36,113 nt of DNA, taken from Microcystis aeruginosa W13-11. GTDB lineage: Bacteria > Cyanobacteriota > Cyanobacteriia > Cyanobacteriales > Microcystaceae. The stretch lies in NCBI GenBank assembly GCA_009995705.1, contig JAADBR010000083.1, forward strand, positions 1 through 36,113. The letters run 5' to 3'. A program made the translations under genes and the position numbers. Below the pieces are notes generated by a model. It saw only the letters and a program-made list of their open reading frames with translations. It did no database searches and was not told where the DNA came from. Of this stretch, positions 9,285 to 16,026 are shown one piece after another (position 1 is the first letter of the stretch; each line of letters begins with the position of its first letter).

Positions 9285-9342
9285 TAAGCCCTTGAGGGCT
9301 GATTATTTATGGCTAAAGCCATTACTACCAACCAAAGGGCGA
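9280..9342. repeat. Dispersed palindromic repeat, copy 1
   Basis: GTAGTAA (9281-9287) and TTACTAC (9321-9327) flank two small hairpins (AGCCCTTGAGGGCT and ATGGCTAAAGCCAT). Sequence from about 9303 to 9342 recurs at 11660-11706, including the GGCGATCGC end. The TAG stop of the GUN4 gene lies within the first GTAGTAA. Confidence 0.65.
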
Positions 9343-9414
9343 TCGCAAGTTTTCGGGTTATTTGTATGCCGTAGAGTTTGTCATTTTCTCCTTTATTAAA
9401 ATCCCTCAATCTCC

Positions 9415-9511
9415 TATAGCGGTATTCGCTTGAGTGAGATACATACAAAGTCTTGCCTAGACTGACTCATAGCCTGTTGCACTATACCTCATTCGACTGC
9501 ATACCGCTATA
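9415..9511. mobile_element. 97-bp MITE, copy 1
   Basis: It begins TATAGCGGTAT and ends ATACCGCTATA, an 11-bp perfect terminal inverted repeat that continues imperfectly for about 27 bp. It has the same length as the element at 26616-26712 and, as reverse complement, differs from it at only six positions by my alignment. It has no coding capacity. TA at both ends fits a TA target duplication, as for IS630/Tc1-type elements. It lies in the gap after the GUN4 gene. Confidence 0.85.
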
Positions 9512-9545
9512 ACTATCTTCAGGACTTAATTGAGAAAGCATAATT

Positions 9546-9605
9546 ATGACAAATTATCAAACAGAAATCCGAATCAAAGTTCCTTTAGATGTTGCTGAAA
9601 CTTAG
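9546..9605 (+). pseudogene. Duplicated 5' fragment of the antitoxin gene at 10997
   Basis: Nineteen codons (MTNYQTEIRIKVPLDVAET) are identical in protein to the start of the gene at 10997-11245, with one silent base change, and then hit TAG. The upstream TATAATTATGAC leader is partly shared as well. The homology ends exactly where the truncated antitoxin on the other strand ends (9602), so the fragment was created or moved by a recombination at this point. Confidence 0.85.
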
Positions 9606-9760
9606 AGGAGATATAACGTTTCTTGTACCGATTTCCAATCCCCTTCAGATAGCAAAACTGAATTACCATCGCATCCCTCAATAATAATGGGTTCGTGGGA
9701 AACAGTCACTGAATCAATCAAATCCTGCAACTTTTGTTGAGCCTCATTAACCGGGATCAT
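9602..9760 (-). pseudogene. Truncated Phd/YefM-type antitoxin
   Basis: The 52 codons have an excellent ribosome binding site (AGGAGG, 5 nt before the ATG at 9760) and read MIPVNEAQQKLQDLIDSV, then HEPIIIEG, VLLSEGDWKSVQETLYLL. This is the N-terminal DNA-binding part of the Phd/YefM antitoxin family, which is usually about 80-95 aa and followed by a RelE/YoeB toxin. The C-terminal toxin-binding part and the toxin are missing. Downstream of the stop lies the unrelated fragment 9546-9605. The truncated protein might still bind its operator, which is inference. Confidence 0.75.
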
Positions 9761-9914
9761 AAATCCTCCTAATTGTTTTCTACCAGTGCCGAAAGAAAAT
9801 CTTCTGATAATCCTAGCGCCAATTACCCAAACCTGACACTATCTCGGCGCTTACCCTAACGGCACTGGTCAGGCGATATTCTGACTTTATTCCAAACGAC
9901 AAGTTTAAACAAAT

Positions 9915-10184
9915 CTAAGCGCTTTCCTCACTAGATAATCGTCCTTCAATCGGTTCGTATTCATCTTCCAAGAGCCAGAGTTGAGCCTCTTCATAATCTG
10001 GAAACGCCTTGACGAGACAATACTTTTCAGCAGGATCAAAAACATAACATCCCCTCGCCTTATCGATCAACACTAGCAGGATATAGGGAGGGGACTGCAT
10101 GGAATCCACCCAAACTTCTAGGAAGCGCCAATTATCCTTCACTAGGTCGGGTTCGAGGAATTGCGTGATATTGGTTGTTTGCAT
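9915..10184 (-). CDS. Small conserved protein, paralogue of broken gene at 27233
   Basis: This 89-aa acidic soluble protein has a pattern typical of a small alpha/beta domain (NWRFLEVWVDSMQSPPYILLVL, then CYVFDPAEKY, ending EAQLWLLEDEYEPIEGRL). A paralogue at 27233-27499 shares the whole length but carries a stop codon. This gene overlaps the 3' end of the DUF6972-like gene by 53 bp in the same direction, so it is the third member of a hicB - DUF6972-like - 89aa unit. No known domain is recognised. It may be an immunity or accessory protein of the unit, which is inferred only from context. Confidence 0.7.
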   Translation of the reverse strand: MQTTNITQFLEPDLVKDNWRFLEVWVDSMQSPPYILLVLIDKARGCYVFDPAEKYCLVKAFPDYEEAQLWLLEDEYEPIEGRLSSEESA

Positions 10185-10470
10185 TAATCTTAACCTCGCC
10201 GTAGAATAAAGAAGACTTTAAACCATCTGGGCTAATTCGACAACCAATCGCTTCGGCAAAAAATAGCCCATAGCGTTCATAGTTACGAATATTTCCCGTG
10301 TATTCACCCCTTTCCATGATAGCCTGAATAACTCGTAGCATTGTATCTTCATCTTTAAACACATGAATAGCTCGTCCTCGTAACAGTAATCTCCGTGATT
10401 GTGGAGTATTCGGTAGATGTTTAGAAATATGCTTAGTGTCAAGAAAAATCTCGCGATTAATTCCGCTCAT
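10132..10470 (-). CDS. DUF6972-like protein next to HicB
   Basis: This 112-aa protein has a compact N-terminal part (FLDTKHISKHLPNTPQSRRLL) and a C-terminal motif block (RYGLFFAEAIGCRISPDG, then YGEVKI, ending YHAIPRTRPS). From memory this resembles the DUF6972 family of cyanobacterial proteins. The HISKHLPNT segment also recalls C-terminal domains of secreted polymorphic toxins, but I cannot verify either. It starts 5 bp after the hicB stop and overlaps the next gene by 53 bp, so the three are translationally linked. In a normal hicAB locus a HicA toxin would be adjacent, and none is present. This protein may fill that position, as a speculative toxin. Confidence 0.65.
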   Translation of the reverse strand: MSGINREIFLDTKHISKHLPNTPQSRRLLLRGRAIHVFKDEDTMLRVIQAIMERGEYTGNIRNYERYGLFFAEAIGCRISPDGLKSSLFYGEVKINANNQYHAIPRTRPSEG

Positions 10471-10475
10471 AATGG

Positions 10476-10673
10476 TTAGACTTCGGCGTTTCTAATAATT
10501 GCTGTAATCGGCAGGCCGTCTTCCGCTAAAGCCGCAATATAACCGGTAATCGCCTCTTTTATATTAATCAAGGCTTCTTCTCTCGTTTTTCCCTGACTAA
10601 CACAGCCTTTGAGACTTGGACACTCCACAATCCAATGGCCATCTTCGTCTCGATGTACAATGACTTGCCTCAT
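10476..10673 (-). CDS. hicB: HicB-family antitoxin
   Basis: This 65-aa protein has the HicB partial RNase H fold: MRQVIVHRDEDGHWIVECPSL, then GCVSQGKTREEALINIKEAI, then a short tail. HicB normally neutralises the mRNA interferase HicA. Here no HicA-like frame (short, basic, with a GSH motif) lies on either side. The next gene, 5 bp downstream, is the DUF6972-like gene instead. The protein is short and lacks a C-terminal DNA-binding domain, as in the short HicB subfamily. The gene starts the small minus-strand operon. Confidence 0.85.
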   Translation of the reverse strand: MRQVIVHRDEDGHWIVECPSLKGCVSQGKTREEALINIKEAITGYIAALAEDGLPITAIIRNAEV

Positions 10674-10996
10674 TTTCCCACTCGCTCTTTAAGAAGTGTT
10701 AACAATTACCCCTAATCATAGCAAGCAACTCAGCCAAATTTATTTACCGTTCCTGCATTAGCCTTCCCCCAACGTCATCTCTAGATTTAGTCCAGGCACT
10801 GAAGAATACTTACACTAGCGGCGCTGGTTTTTCGCAACCAAAGTAAATTACATATCTTAAATTGAGAGTAACTAAACTTGACAATCAGTTTAACAATGCG
10901 CTAGAGTAACTGAAACTTCTCAACTGTAACGCTGGCTGAAGGGAGGCTATTAATTTCGACTAAATTTCTTTACTACTAAACCAAGAAAATATAATT
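10674..10996. other. Intergenic region between divergent TA genes
   Basis: This is the divergent control region of hicB (minus) and the antitoxin gene at 10997 (plus). No coding frame is seen. It is AT-rich, with the promoter-like element at 10878-10907. No clear operator palindrome was recognised. Confidence 0.5.
10878..10907 (+). promoter_or_regulatory. Possible sigma-70 promoter for antitoxin gene
   Basis: A perfect TTGACA (10878-10883) is followed after 18 bp by TAGAGT (10902-10907), four of six matches to TATAAT. It would give a leader of about 85 nt before the ATG at 10997. Prediction by eye only. Confidence 0.3.
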
Positions 10997-11245
10997 ATGA
11001 CAAACTATCAAACAGAAATCCGAATCAAAGTTCCTTTAGATGTTGCTGAAACTTATTGGAATGCAACGGAAGAAGAACGCCAAAAAATAGAAGAAAAAAT
11101 CGCTTTTTATGTTCAATCCTCAACCTTATCTAGGAAGGAATCTCTGGACAAATTATATAAAACGATGGATACTATTGGACAAAAAGCGCAAGAAAGAGGA
11201 TTAACCCCCGAAATTTTAGAATCTCTCTTAAATGAAGATGAATAG
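10997..11245 (+). CDS. Antitoxin of a PIN-toxin pair
   Basis: This 82-aa acidic, mostly helical protein (YWNATEEERQKIEEKIAFYVQ, EILESLLNEDE) has a short N-terminal beta strand (TEIRIKVPLDV), as in small cyanobacterial antitoxins. The stop overlaps the ATG of a PIN-family toxin frame (11238), the usual tight coupling. The toxin is destroyed by frameshifts and a stop, so this antitoxin is an orphan. Its first 19 codons are duplicated at 9546-9605. The exact antitoxin family is not recognised; the assignment rests on context. Confidence 0.75.
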   Translation: MTNYQTEIRIKVPLDVAETYWNATEEERQKIEEKIAFYVQSSTLSRKESLDKLYKTMDTIGQKAQERGLTPEILESLLNEDE

Positions 11246-11648
11246 ACCCTTTGTTATCGATACCAACTATTATTGTTAGTTCTGTTCTATCGCCCAAGAG
11301 TAAACCTAATGCCGCTTTTAAAAAAACTCAACACTTAGGAATTATTATCGTATCTCCTGCCACTTAGCAAGAACTAGAAACTGTCTTATCTCGACCAAAA
11401 TTTGATCGCTATATAAGTCTTGATGAACGCAAACAATTTTTATTGGACTTCTCTGAAAATGTTGAGTTCGTCTCAAAATAGACTTTAGGACGGATATTTG
11501 TCGAGATACTAAAGATAATAAATATTTGGAATTAGCCGTTAACGGCAAAGCAGATTCAATCATTATAGGGGATCAAGATTTATTGATTTTACATCCTTTT
11601 CAATCTATCAATATTGTTACTGTTAATGATTTTTTACCTAGCGATTAG
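11238..11648 (+). pseudogene. PIN-domain toxin, broken
   Basis: It starts MNRPFVIDTN, the PIN hallmark with the first catalytic Asp, directly overlapping the antitoxin stop. A one-base shift near 11270 leads into TAG; the other frame continues SSVLSPKSKPNAAFKKT. There is an in-frame TAG where the family has Trp (SPAT-stop-QELETVLSRPKFDRYISLDERKQF). A second shift near 11478 leads to DFRTDICRDTKDNKYLELA and IIGDQDLLIL, ending NDFLPSD-stop. All PIN blocks are still readable, so inactivation is recent. PIN toxins of this type are RNases. At least three independent lesions are visible. Confidence 0.85.
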
Positions 11649-11659
11649 GACGATTAATC

Positions 11660-11706
11660 TTATTATCTATGGCTAAAGCCATTACTACCAACTAAAAGGC
11701 GATCGC
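11660..11706. repeat. Dispersed palindromic repeat, copy 2
   Basis: It shares TATGGCTAAAGCCATTACTA and the following CCAAC..GGCGATCGC with the copy at 9303-9342, directly repeated. It lies just after the broken PIN gene. Confidence 0.6.
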
Positions 11707-11816
11707 TGATTAGTTAAATGCGATGAGTATTCCTGAAAAAGAAATAGAAACAAATTATCAAAATCTATTGTCTAACTAATTCATAATTGATAACTTTAAG
11801 GGAGGATTAATCAATC

Positions 11817-12077
11817 ATGTTAACAGTCAATCTAGATCATGAATCAGAAAAATACTTAATTGAAATTTTATCAGAAGAGAAAATAACTAGCCAAGAATTA
11901 GTCAAAAAACTTTTGCGTAACCATTGGATTACTCTAAAAAAATCGCCAACAATTCTAGAAAGAATGGGTGGTTATCCTGAACATTTATTAGACGAAAAAG
12001 AAGACTTGTCTAACAGAGATATTCGCAGGGAAAAAATTGCTAAATATTTGCGCCAAAAACATGAACGCCATGAATAG
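11817..12077 (+). CDS. Antitoxin whose toxin has been lost
   Basis: This 86-aa basic protein has an N-terminal strand (MLTVNLDHESEKYL) and a helix (SQELVKKLLRNHW), suggesting a ribbon-helix-helix-like DNA-binding region. Its tail is RREKIAKYLRQKHERHE. GGGAGG lies about 11 nt before the ATG. The stop (12075-12077) overlaps a new ATG at 12070 that opens like a PIN toxin (MNSYV) but enters IS sequence after five codons. The pair structure strongly suggests a former TA module. The family is not certain. Confidence 0.7.
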   Translation: MLTVNLDHESEKYLIEILSEEKITSQELVKKLLRNHWITLKKSPTILERMGGYPEHLLDEKEDLSNRDIRREKIAKYLRQKHERHE

Positions 12078-12084
12078 TTATGTT
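12070..12084 (+). pseudogene. Five-codon stub of a toxin gene cut by an IS remnant
   Basis: ATG overlaps the antitoxin stop (ATGAATAG) and reads MNSYV before the sequence changes into the C-terminal end of an IS30-type transposase on the other strand. Related pairs have a PIN toxin beginning in this way, from memory. The remainder of the toxin is absent downstream. Confidence 0.5.
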
Positions 12085-12375
12085 CGACTCTTTCTTTTTC
12101 CTCGTCCTTGACGTAGGTATTCTTGATATTTTACCCAGTCTCGATAGTTTTGATAGATCATTTGATAGATGGTTTCATGACTGAGCGATTCTTGACCAGC
12201 TTTTTTCAGACGACCTGCTATTTGTTCGGGACTATGATAATTTTTCAATCCTTCTTTCACCAACTCTAAGACTGACTCGCTGACATTTTTAAAGGGTTGT
12301 TTGGCATTTTTTCGGCGCGTCTCGCTTTCAGCTTGTGCTGTGTCAGGTAGATAGCAGCCTGTTGATGCGTTTCAT
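12085..12375 (-). pseudogene. IS30-family transposase remnant
   Basis: In one minus-strand frame it reads CYLPDTAQAESETRRKNAKQ, then HSPEQIAGRLKKAG, then LSHETIYQMIYQ and YLRQGRGKRKSR. These are the central motifs of IS30-family transposases (YLPDTAQ, SPEQIAG, SHETIYQ). The N-terminal helix-turn-helix region and the whole DDE catalytic core are missing, so this is a dead fragment. It interrupts the toxin gene downstream of 11817-12077. Confidence 0.8.
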
Positions 12376-12727
12376 TTTTGAATTGGCGTTTTACCCATGA
12401 CTACAATGCACAGCAAAGCAAAGGATTAAGCCGCCATCACTACTACCGAATCACCATCCCTTTTTTCAGTACCCAAGCAAAATCAATGACACGAAAAAAG
12501 ACGGGAGCTTAGATTTGAGCAGAGTTACTAGAGGCATCTTGACAATGCCCATCAGAATTAGATTTTGGTCTAATTCTGTGCTAGGGTCTGCGTCGCTTTA
12601 GCGCGCAGAGTGTCAAATCTTGCTAATCCTTTTGCCGCTCTCAACCCTAGGTAGGTAATTATGCCAGTTAAGAAAGCGGCACGCTTAACCTTTCCCTAAC
12701 CCATAAATTGCTATATGTTTTAGTTGT
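12376..12727. other. Non-coding region with two inverted repeats
   Basis: No credible gene is present. At 12553-12578 there is a perfect 10-bp stem (CAGAATTAGA / TCTAATTCTG, 6-nt loop). At 12587-12609 there is a GC-rich palindrome (TCTGCG ... CGCAGA) similar in style to 528-559. The region between the IS30 remnant and plsC is probably debris of mobile DNA. Confidence 0.55.
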
Positions 12728-12752
12728 GTGAGGAGTGAGAAGAAAGCAAAGT

Positions 12753-12791
12753 CCTTGGGGTCGAAACACGGCAAGACTCCCAAGGGCTTTT
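12753..12791 (+). terminator. Hairpin with short T-run just before plsC
   Basis: CCTTGGG (12753-12759) pairs with CCCAAGG (12779-12785), extended by GTC/GAC across a bulged T. GCTTTT follows, ending three bases before the ATG at 12794. It may end an upstream transcript or be a leader structure controlling plsC. Confidence 0.4.
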
Positions 12792-12793
12792 CC

Positions 12794-13462
12794 ATGTCTA
12801 GGGAACAATTGTCAGTCATGAACCAGCCTCAAGAGCGAGAACCCTTTGCCAGTTTAGTTTTATATCATCTCTTTAAATGGTCGATTGTTAGCCCCACCCT
12901 ACACGGCTATTTTCGCGGGCGCGTTTACGGAGTGGAAAATGTCCCCCAGCGTCATCCTCTAATTATCGTCTGCAATCACGCCAGTTACTTCGATCCACCC
13001 CTATTATCCTGTGCCGTGCGTCGTCCCGTAGCTTATATGGCTAAAGAGGAATTATTCGCCATCCCGATTTTAAAACAGGCGATCGCTCTTTACGGGGCCT
13101 ATCCCGTCAAACGCAGCAGTGGTGATCGCGGGGCAATTCGGGCGGCGATGGCAGCCTTAGCAGCGGGCTGGGCAGTAGGAGTATTTCTGGAGGGAACCCG
13201 CACCGAGGACGGATTGATCCATCAACCAAAACTAGGCGCGGCGATGATTGCCGCTAAAGCGGGAGTTCCCCTGTTACCCGTCAGTTTGTGGGGGACAGAA
13301 AAGATTTTTCAAAAAGGCTCTTCTTTTCCCCATAGTATCCCCTTAACTATTCGCATCGGGGAAGTGCTGCCGCCACCGATTTCTGGCAAAAGAGAAGCTT
13401 TACAGGCAGTTACCGAGCGCTGTGCCGAAATTATTAACGGATTACACGCCCTCGGACGGTAA
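12794..13462 (+). CDS. plsC: 1-acyl-sn-glycerol-3-phosphate acyltransferase
   Basis: PlsC transfers an acyl group from acyl-ACP to lysophosphatidic acid, giving phosphatidic acid for membrane lipid synthesis at the inner face of the membrane. The catalytic HX4D motif is present (NHASYFD), with the glycerol-phosphate binding motif FLEGTRT and PLLPVSLWG further on. The length of 222 aa is normal. I chose ATG 12794 (MSREQLSVMNQ) over an in-frame GTG at 12728, because the extra 22 residues are unlike the family and cover a hairpin. ATG 12818 is also possible. No strong ribosome binding site decides. It is followed by a long hairpin at 13488-13529. Confidence 0.92.
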   Translation: MSREQLSVMNQPQEREPFASLVLYHLFKWSIVSPTLHGYFRGRVYGVENVPQRHPLIIVCNHASYFDPPLLSCAVRRPVAYMAKEELFAIPILKQAIALYGAYPVKRSSGDRGAIRAAMAALAAGWAVGVFLEGTRTEDGLIHQPKLGAAMIAAKAGVPLLPVSLWGTEKIFQKGSSFPHSIPLTIRIGEVLPPPISGKREALQAVTERCAEIINGLHALGR

Positions 13463-13487
13463 ATCCACCTTTAAAACGGGATTTAGT

Positions 13488-13529
13488 CCTAGATTTCTTT
13501 CCCCGACACTTTCAGGTCGGGAATCTAGG
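13488..13529. terminator. Long bulged hairpin after plsC
   Basis: CCTAGATT (13488-13495) pairs with AATCTAGG (13522-13529), and inside it CCCGAC (13502-13507) pairs with GTCGGG (13516-13521); one side has a 6-nt bulge. There is no T-run. It is probably an end-of-transcript or RNA-stabilising structure between plsC and the next gene. Confidence 0.45.
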
Positions 13530-13563
13530 CTAAAATTGGCATAACTCGACCATCGCCTCGATC

Positions 13564-13908
13564 ATGTTCTTTTTTGTCCTCGGCTTCAATCTAGGCTTAA
13601 CTTTATTTAATTGCTTTCTAGTCTGGGAATTGTGGCAATTGCGGCGGATTTTAGGGCGAGTGACCAAAATTTTAAACCGGGTGGAACGACGTTTACACCA
13701 CATTTTTTACCCCGCCCCCGAATATATTGCCATCGCCGGGGCGAAAACCTATTATCTCCGACAAAACTATCAACGTCTCTGCGGACAGATACAGATACTG
13801 CAATCCCTATTCTTGACCTTCTCCCTGATTATCCGTTACTGGCAGCGTCAATCCCGTCAACGCCGTCGCCTGTGGTCGCTAAAATTGAGCAAAATCTCTA
13901 GCAACTAA
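13564..13908 (+). CDS. Small membrane protein of unknown function
   Basis: This 114-aa protein has a hydrophobic N-terminal segment (about 2-24, FFFVLGFNLGLTLFNCFLVW). An amphipathic basic region (QLRRILGRVTKILNRVERRL) follows, then a Tyr-rich middle, a second hydrophobic stretch (about 78-92) and a very basic tail (RQSRQRRRLW). It is probably anchored in the membrane with a positively charged cytoplasmic side. It resembles small conserved hypothetical proteins of cyanobacteria. Its last 30 bp overlap the 3' end of cobD on the other strand, so the two genes converge and overlap. Confidence 0.7.
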   Translation: MFFFVLGFNLGLTLFNCFLVWELWQLRRILGRVTKILNRVERRLHHIFYPAPEYIAIAGAKTYYLRQNYQRLCGQIQILQSLFLTFSLIIRYWQRQSRQRRRLWSLKLSKISSN

Positions 13909-14859
13909 GCAGCTAACAGCGAGCGCCAACCAAAGTAATACACAAGTACGAGTTAAATGCCAAGCCTGTTCGACGGTTTTGACGGTAATCGGGTTGAGGT
14001 CATCGCCCAATAAAGGTTTTTCCACAATCTGGCCCCGATATTGATTTTTCCCCCCCAATTGCACCCCTAAAATCGCCCCATAGACGCATTCACTCCAACC
14101 GGAATTAGGACTAGGATCCCGACGGGCATCGCGCCAACAAATGCTTAAAACCCGCCCCGGCCGGCCCGAAATTAGGGCGAGAGTTAAGACCGTTAAACGA
14201 CAGGGTAGCCATGTCAAAACATCCTCGCTTTTGGCACTAAACCAGCCCATATGGGTGTAGGGTGGCCGACGATAGCCAATCATCGAATCGAGGGTACTAG
14301 CGGCTTTATAAGCGCAAGCGAGGGGAACTGGTCCCACCCCGAGAAAGGCACCGAGAAGGGCATAAAAAAGCGGCGCGGTAACTCCATCCACACCATTTTC
14401 ACTGACGGTTTCTAAGAGGGCGCGAAGGATTTCTTCCTGGCCGAGATTATCTGTGTCGCGACCAACGTATAAACTTAGTTGGCAACGAGCTAAGGTGATA
14501 TTTTCCGCTTGTAAAGCTGCGATGACGGTTTCGGCAGCCCGGCGTAAACTTCTACCGGCTAAACAACTAGCCAAGAGAATCACTTGTACTAGGCAACTCA
14601 GCAGCAAATTGACCTGACCTAACCATTGGATTCCTAGCCAAGTTAAGACCCCAGCCAAGATAATTAAACCTAGTCCCAGAATTATGCCCGCTAAACGTTG
14701 GCGAATTTTTTCCTGCGTCCAATTAAGGATAACTTTTGTGGCAACAGCAATAATCGCCCCCATCACCTGCACTGGATGAATCCATCCCCAAGGATCGCCC
14801 ACCAGATAATCTAAAACCGCCCCTAATACTAAAATGATCGCCGTTGCCGTTCCCTTCAC
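13879..14859 (-). CDS. cobD: Adenosylcobinamide-phosphate synthase (CbiB/CobD)
   Basis: This integral membrane enzyme joins an aminopropanol unit to adenosylcobyric acid, giving adenosylcobinamide (phosphate) in (pseudo)cobalamin synthesis. The 326-aa protein is family-typical: DYLVGDPWGWIHPVQVMG at the N-terminus, SENGVDGVTAPLFYALLG, YKAASTLDSMIGYR, and the C-terminal RRDPSPNSGWSE. Several hydrophobic segments are visible. The start is 2 bp downstream of the GFA gene's stop (14862), so it is probably in an operon with the GFA-like and Rrf2 genes. Its 3' end overlaps the convergent 114-aa gene. Frame intact. Confidence 0.93.
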   Translation of the reverse strand: MKGTATAIILVLGAVLDYLVGDPWGWIHPVQVMGAIIAVATKVILNWTQEKIRQRLAGIILGLGLIILAGVLTWLGIQWLGQVNLLLSCLVQVILLASCLAGRSLRRAAETVIAALQAENITLARCQLSLYVGRDTDNLGQEEILRALLETVSENGVDGVTAPLFYALLGAFLGVGPVPLACAYKAASTLDSMIGYRRPPYTHMGWFSAKSEDVLTWLPCRLTVLTLALISGRPGRVLSICWRDARRDPSPNSGWSECVYGAILGVQLGGKNQYRGQIVEKPLLGDDLNPITVKTVEQAWHLTRTCVLLWLALAVSCLVARDFAQF

Positions 14860-14861
14860 AA

Positions 14862-15269
14862 TTACTCCCTTTTCCCATCGATATCCCGAATTTTCTCAAT
14901 ATTGTCTTCCCAGTTAGCTCCATCAAAGAACTGGAACTGAAAATCTTCCAAGACATTGCCATCCAAACAGCGCAGGTTTATATCTATAGCGTCAGGATGG
15001 GAGCGGGGACGATAGAAAGGATGAATACCACAAACACGACAAAAATAATGTTGGGCTGTGTGGGTATTAAATGTATAGGTACTTAAGAAATCTTCACCCC
15101 TTAGGAGGGTAAATTGTGCCGAGGGAACAATCAGATGCAGGAAGCCTTTTTTCTGACAAATCGAACAATTACAGTCTAGAGCTTGATCATGATCGATCGC
15201 CACTTGAAAACGGATCGCTCCACAGTGACAACCTCCCCCATAAATCTTTGCTTGTTTTGTTGCTGTCAT
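14862..15269 (-). CDS. GFA/CENP-V family zinc protein
   Basis: The protein has 135 aa from the ATG at 15269 (MTATKQAKIYGGGCHCG). The GFA fold is shown by its Cys motifs, GGCHCGAIRF, CNCSICQKKG and FCRVCGIHPF, which bind two structural or catalytic zinc ions. The founding member acts on S-hydroxymethyl-glutathione, but most homologues have unknown substrates. An upstream in-frame start at 15335 would overlap the rrf2 gene by 53 bp and adds residues unlike the family, so I reject it. The gene lies 13 bp after rrf2 and 2 bp before cobD. Cytoplasmic. Confidence 0.85.
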   Translation of the reverse strand: MTATKQAKIYGGGCHCGAIRFQVAIDHDQALDCNCSICQKKGFLHLIVPSAQFTLLRGEDFLSTYTFNTHTAQHYFCRVCGIHPFYRPRSHPDAIDINLRCLDGNVLEDFQFQFFDGANWEDNIEKIRDIDGKRE

Positions 15270-15282
15270 AACTTCTAAACTA

Positions 15283-15726
15283 CTAAACGATAAAGCTGGT
15301 TTCCTCTCCCCTAGCGGCGATCCAGCTACGCGCATCGTAGTATAAATCGGCTAAGGTAATCTTCCCTAGGGCCTCTTTTAATTTCTCGTGGAGGTGTTTC
15401 CAGATAGTAAATGTCACCCAATCTTCTGCCTGTTCGTCCCTGGGATGATAACCTGATAATGGCTCGATCGTCTCTCCCACTGCCTCCAAAATTTGCCCCA
15501 ACGAGATACGATTTGCCGGCCTAGCTAACTGATAACCCCCTTGCGCTCCCCGAAAGGAACGAACTAACCCCGCTCGTCGCATTTCTATCAGCAATTTCTC
15601 TAGATAAGCAGCCGGGATATCTTGACGCAGGGCGATCGATTTTACCGATACGGGAGTTCCCCTCGGTTGTAAACTAAGATCCAGCAAGGCTTTAACACTA
15701 TAGTGACCCCTAGTTGTTAGCTTCAT
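15283..15726 (-). CDS. Rrf2-family transcriptional regulator without cluster cysteines
   Basis: This 147-aa protein has the Rrf2 winged helix-turn-helix: MKLTTRGHYSVKALLDLS, then IPAAYLEKLLIEMRRAGLVRSFRGAQGGYQLARP, then a dimerisation helix (about 105-125). Members such as IscR hold a [2Fe-2S] cluster on three Cys in the loop after the wing. This protein contains no Cys at all; the loop reads GYHPRDEQAEDW. It therefore cannot bind a cluster in the IscR manner and must sense something else or act constitutively. It heads a likely operon with the GFA gene and cobD. Target genes are unknown. Confidence 0.88.
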   Translation of the reverse strand: MKLTTRGHYSVKALLDLSLQPRGTPVSVKSIALRQDIPAAYLEKLLIEMRRAGLVRSFRGAQGGYQLARPANRISLGQILEAVGETIEPLSGYHPRDEQAEDWVTFTIWKHLHEKLKEALGKITLADLYYDARSWIAARGEETSFIV

Positions 15727-16026
15727 TATCCCTCATTTTTACCTCTTTATCTTTATCCTACCCCCTGCCCTCATTGATGACAGAAAGGCTAACCTCCCTT
15801 ACCCCAGCATCTCGATCAACATTGATAAATTCTGTTAAGATTTCGATCGAGAGATAGAGTCTAATCAATTAAAATCAATTTCCCCAAGCAAGTGACAATT
15901 TTTAGTTTATACCGTGTAAGATAAGTGTAGAGATCAATCGTAACCCGATTGTTTCTGGTCAGGGGGAGCAATTCTCCTCGACTAGCCTTGATGACCCTAA
16001 CCTTTACTTATCTACTGCAAACTTAA
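15727..16026. other. Divergent control region of rrf2 and cyabrB2
   Basis: This is a 300-bp non-coding region between divergent regulator genes. Near 15892 GTGACA is followed 19 bp later by TAAGAT, a weak promoter candidate toward cyabrB2, which would leave a leader of about 100 nt. CAATCGTAACCCGATTG at about 15935 is an imperfect palindrome that could be an operator. Neither is secure. Confidence 0.4.

Noticed and set aside
9116..9448. 110-codon minus-strand frame antisense to the end of the GUN4 gene
   Set aside because: It covers a clear GUN4 coding region, a dispersed repeat and part of a MITE, and its protein has no recognisable features.
12722..12740. ACTCCTCACAC on the minus strand, matching the conserved motif of the small RNA Yfr1
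   Set aside because: A hairpin lies on one side, but there is no 3' hairpin with T-run after the motif on that strand, and the region reads as the plsC leader. An 11-base match in a window of this size is uncommon but not decisive.
12728..12793. GTG start giving plsC 22 extra residues
   Set aside because: The added sequence is basic and low in family similarity, and it contains the 12753-12791 hairpin. ATG 12794 is more likely.
15270..15335. Upstream start of the GFA-family gene
   Set aside because: It would overlap the rrf2 coding end and adds residues not seen in the family. ATG 15269 directly precedes the GGCHCG motif.
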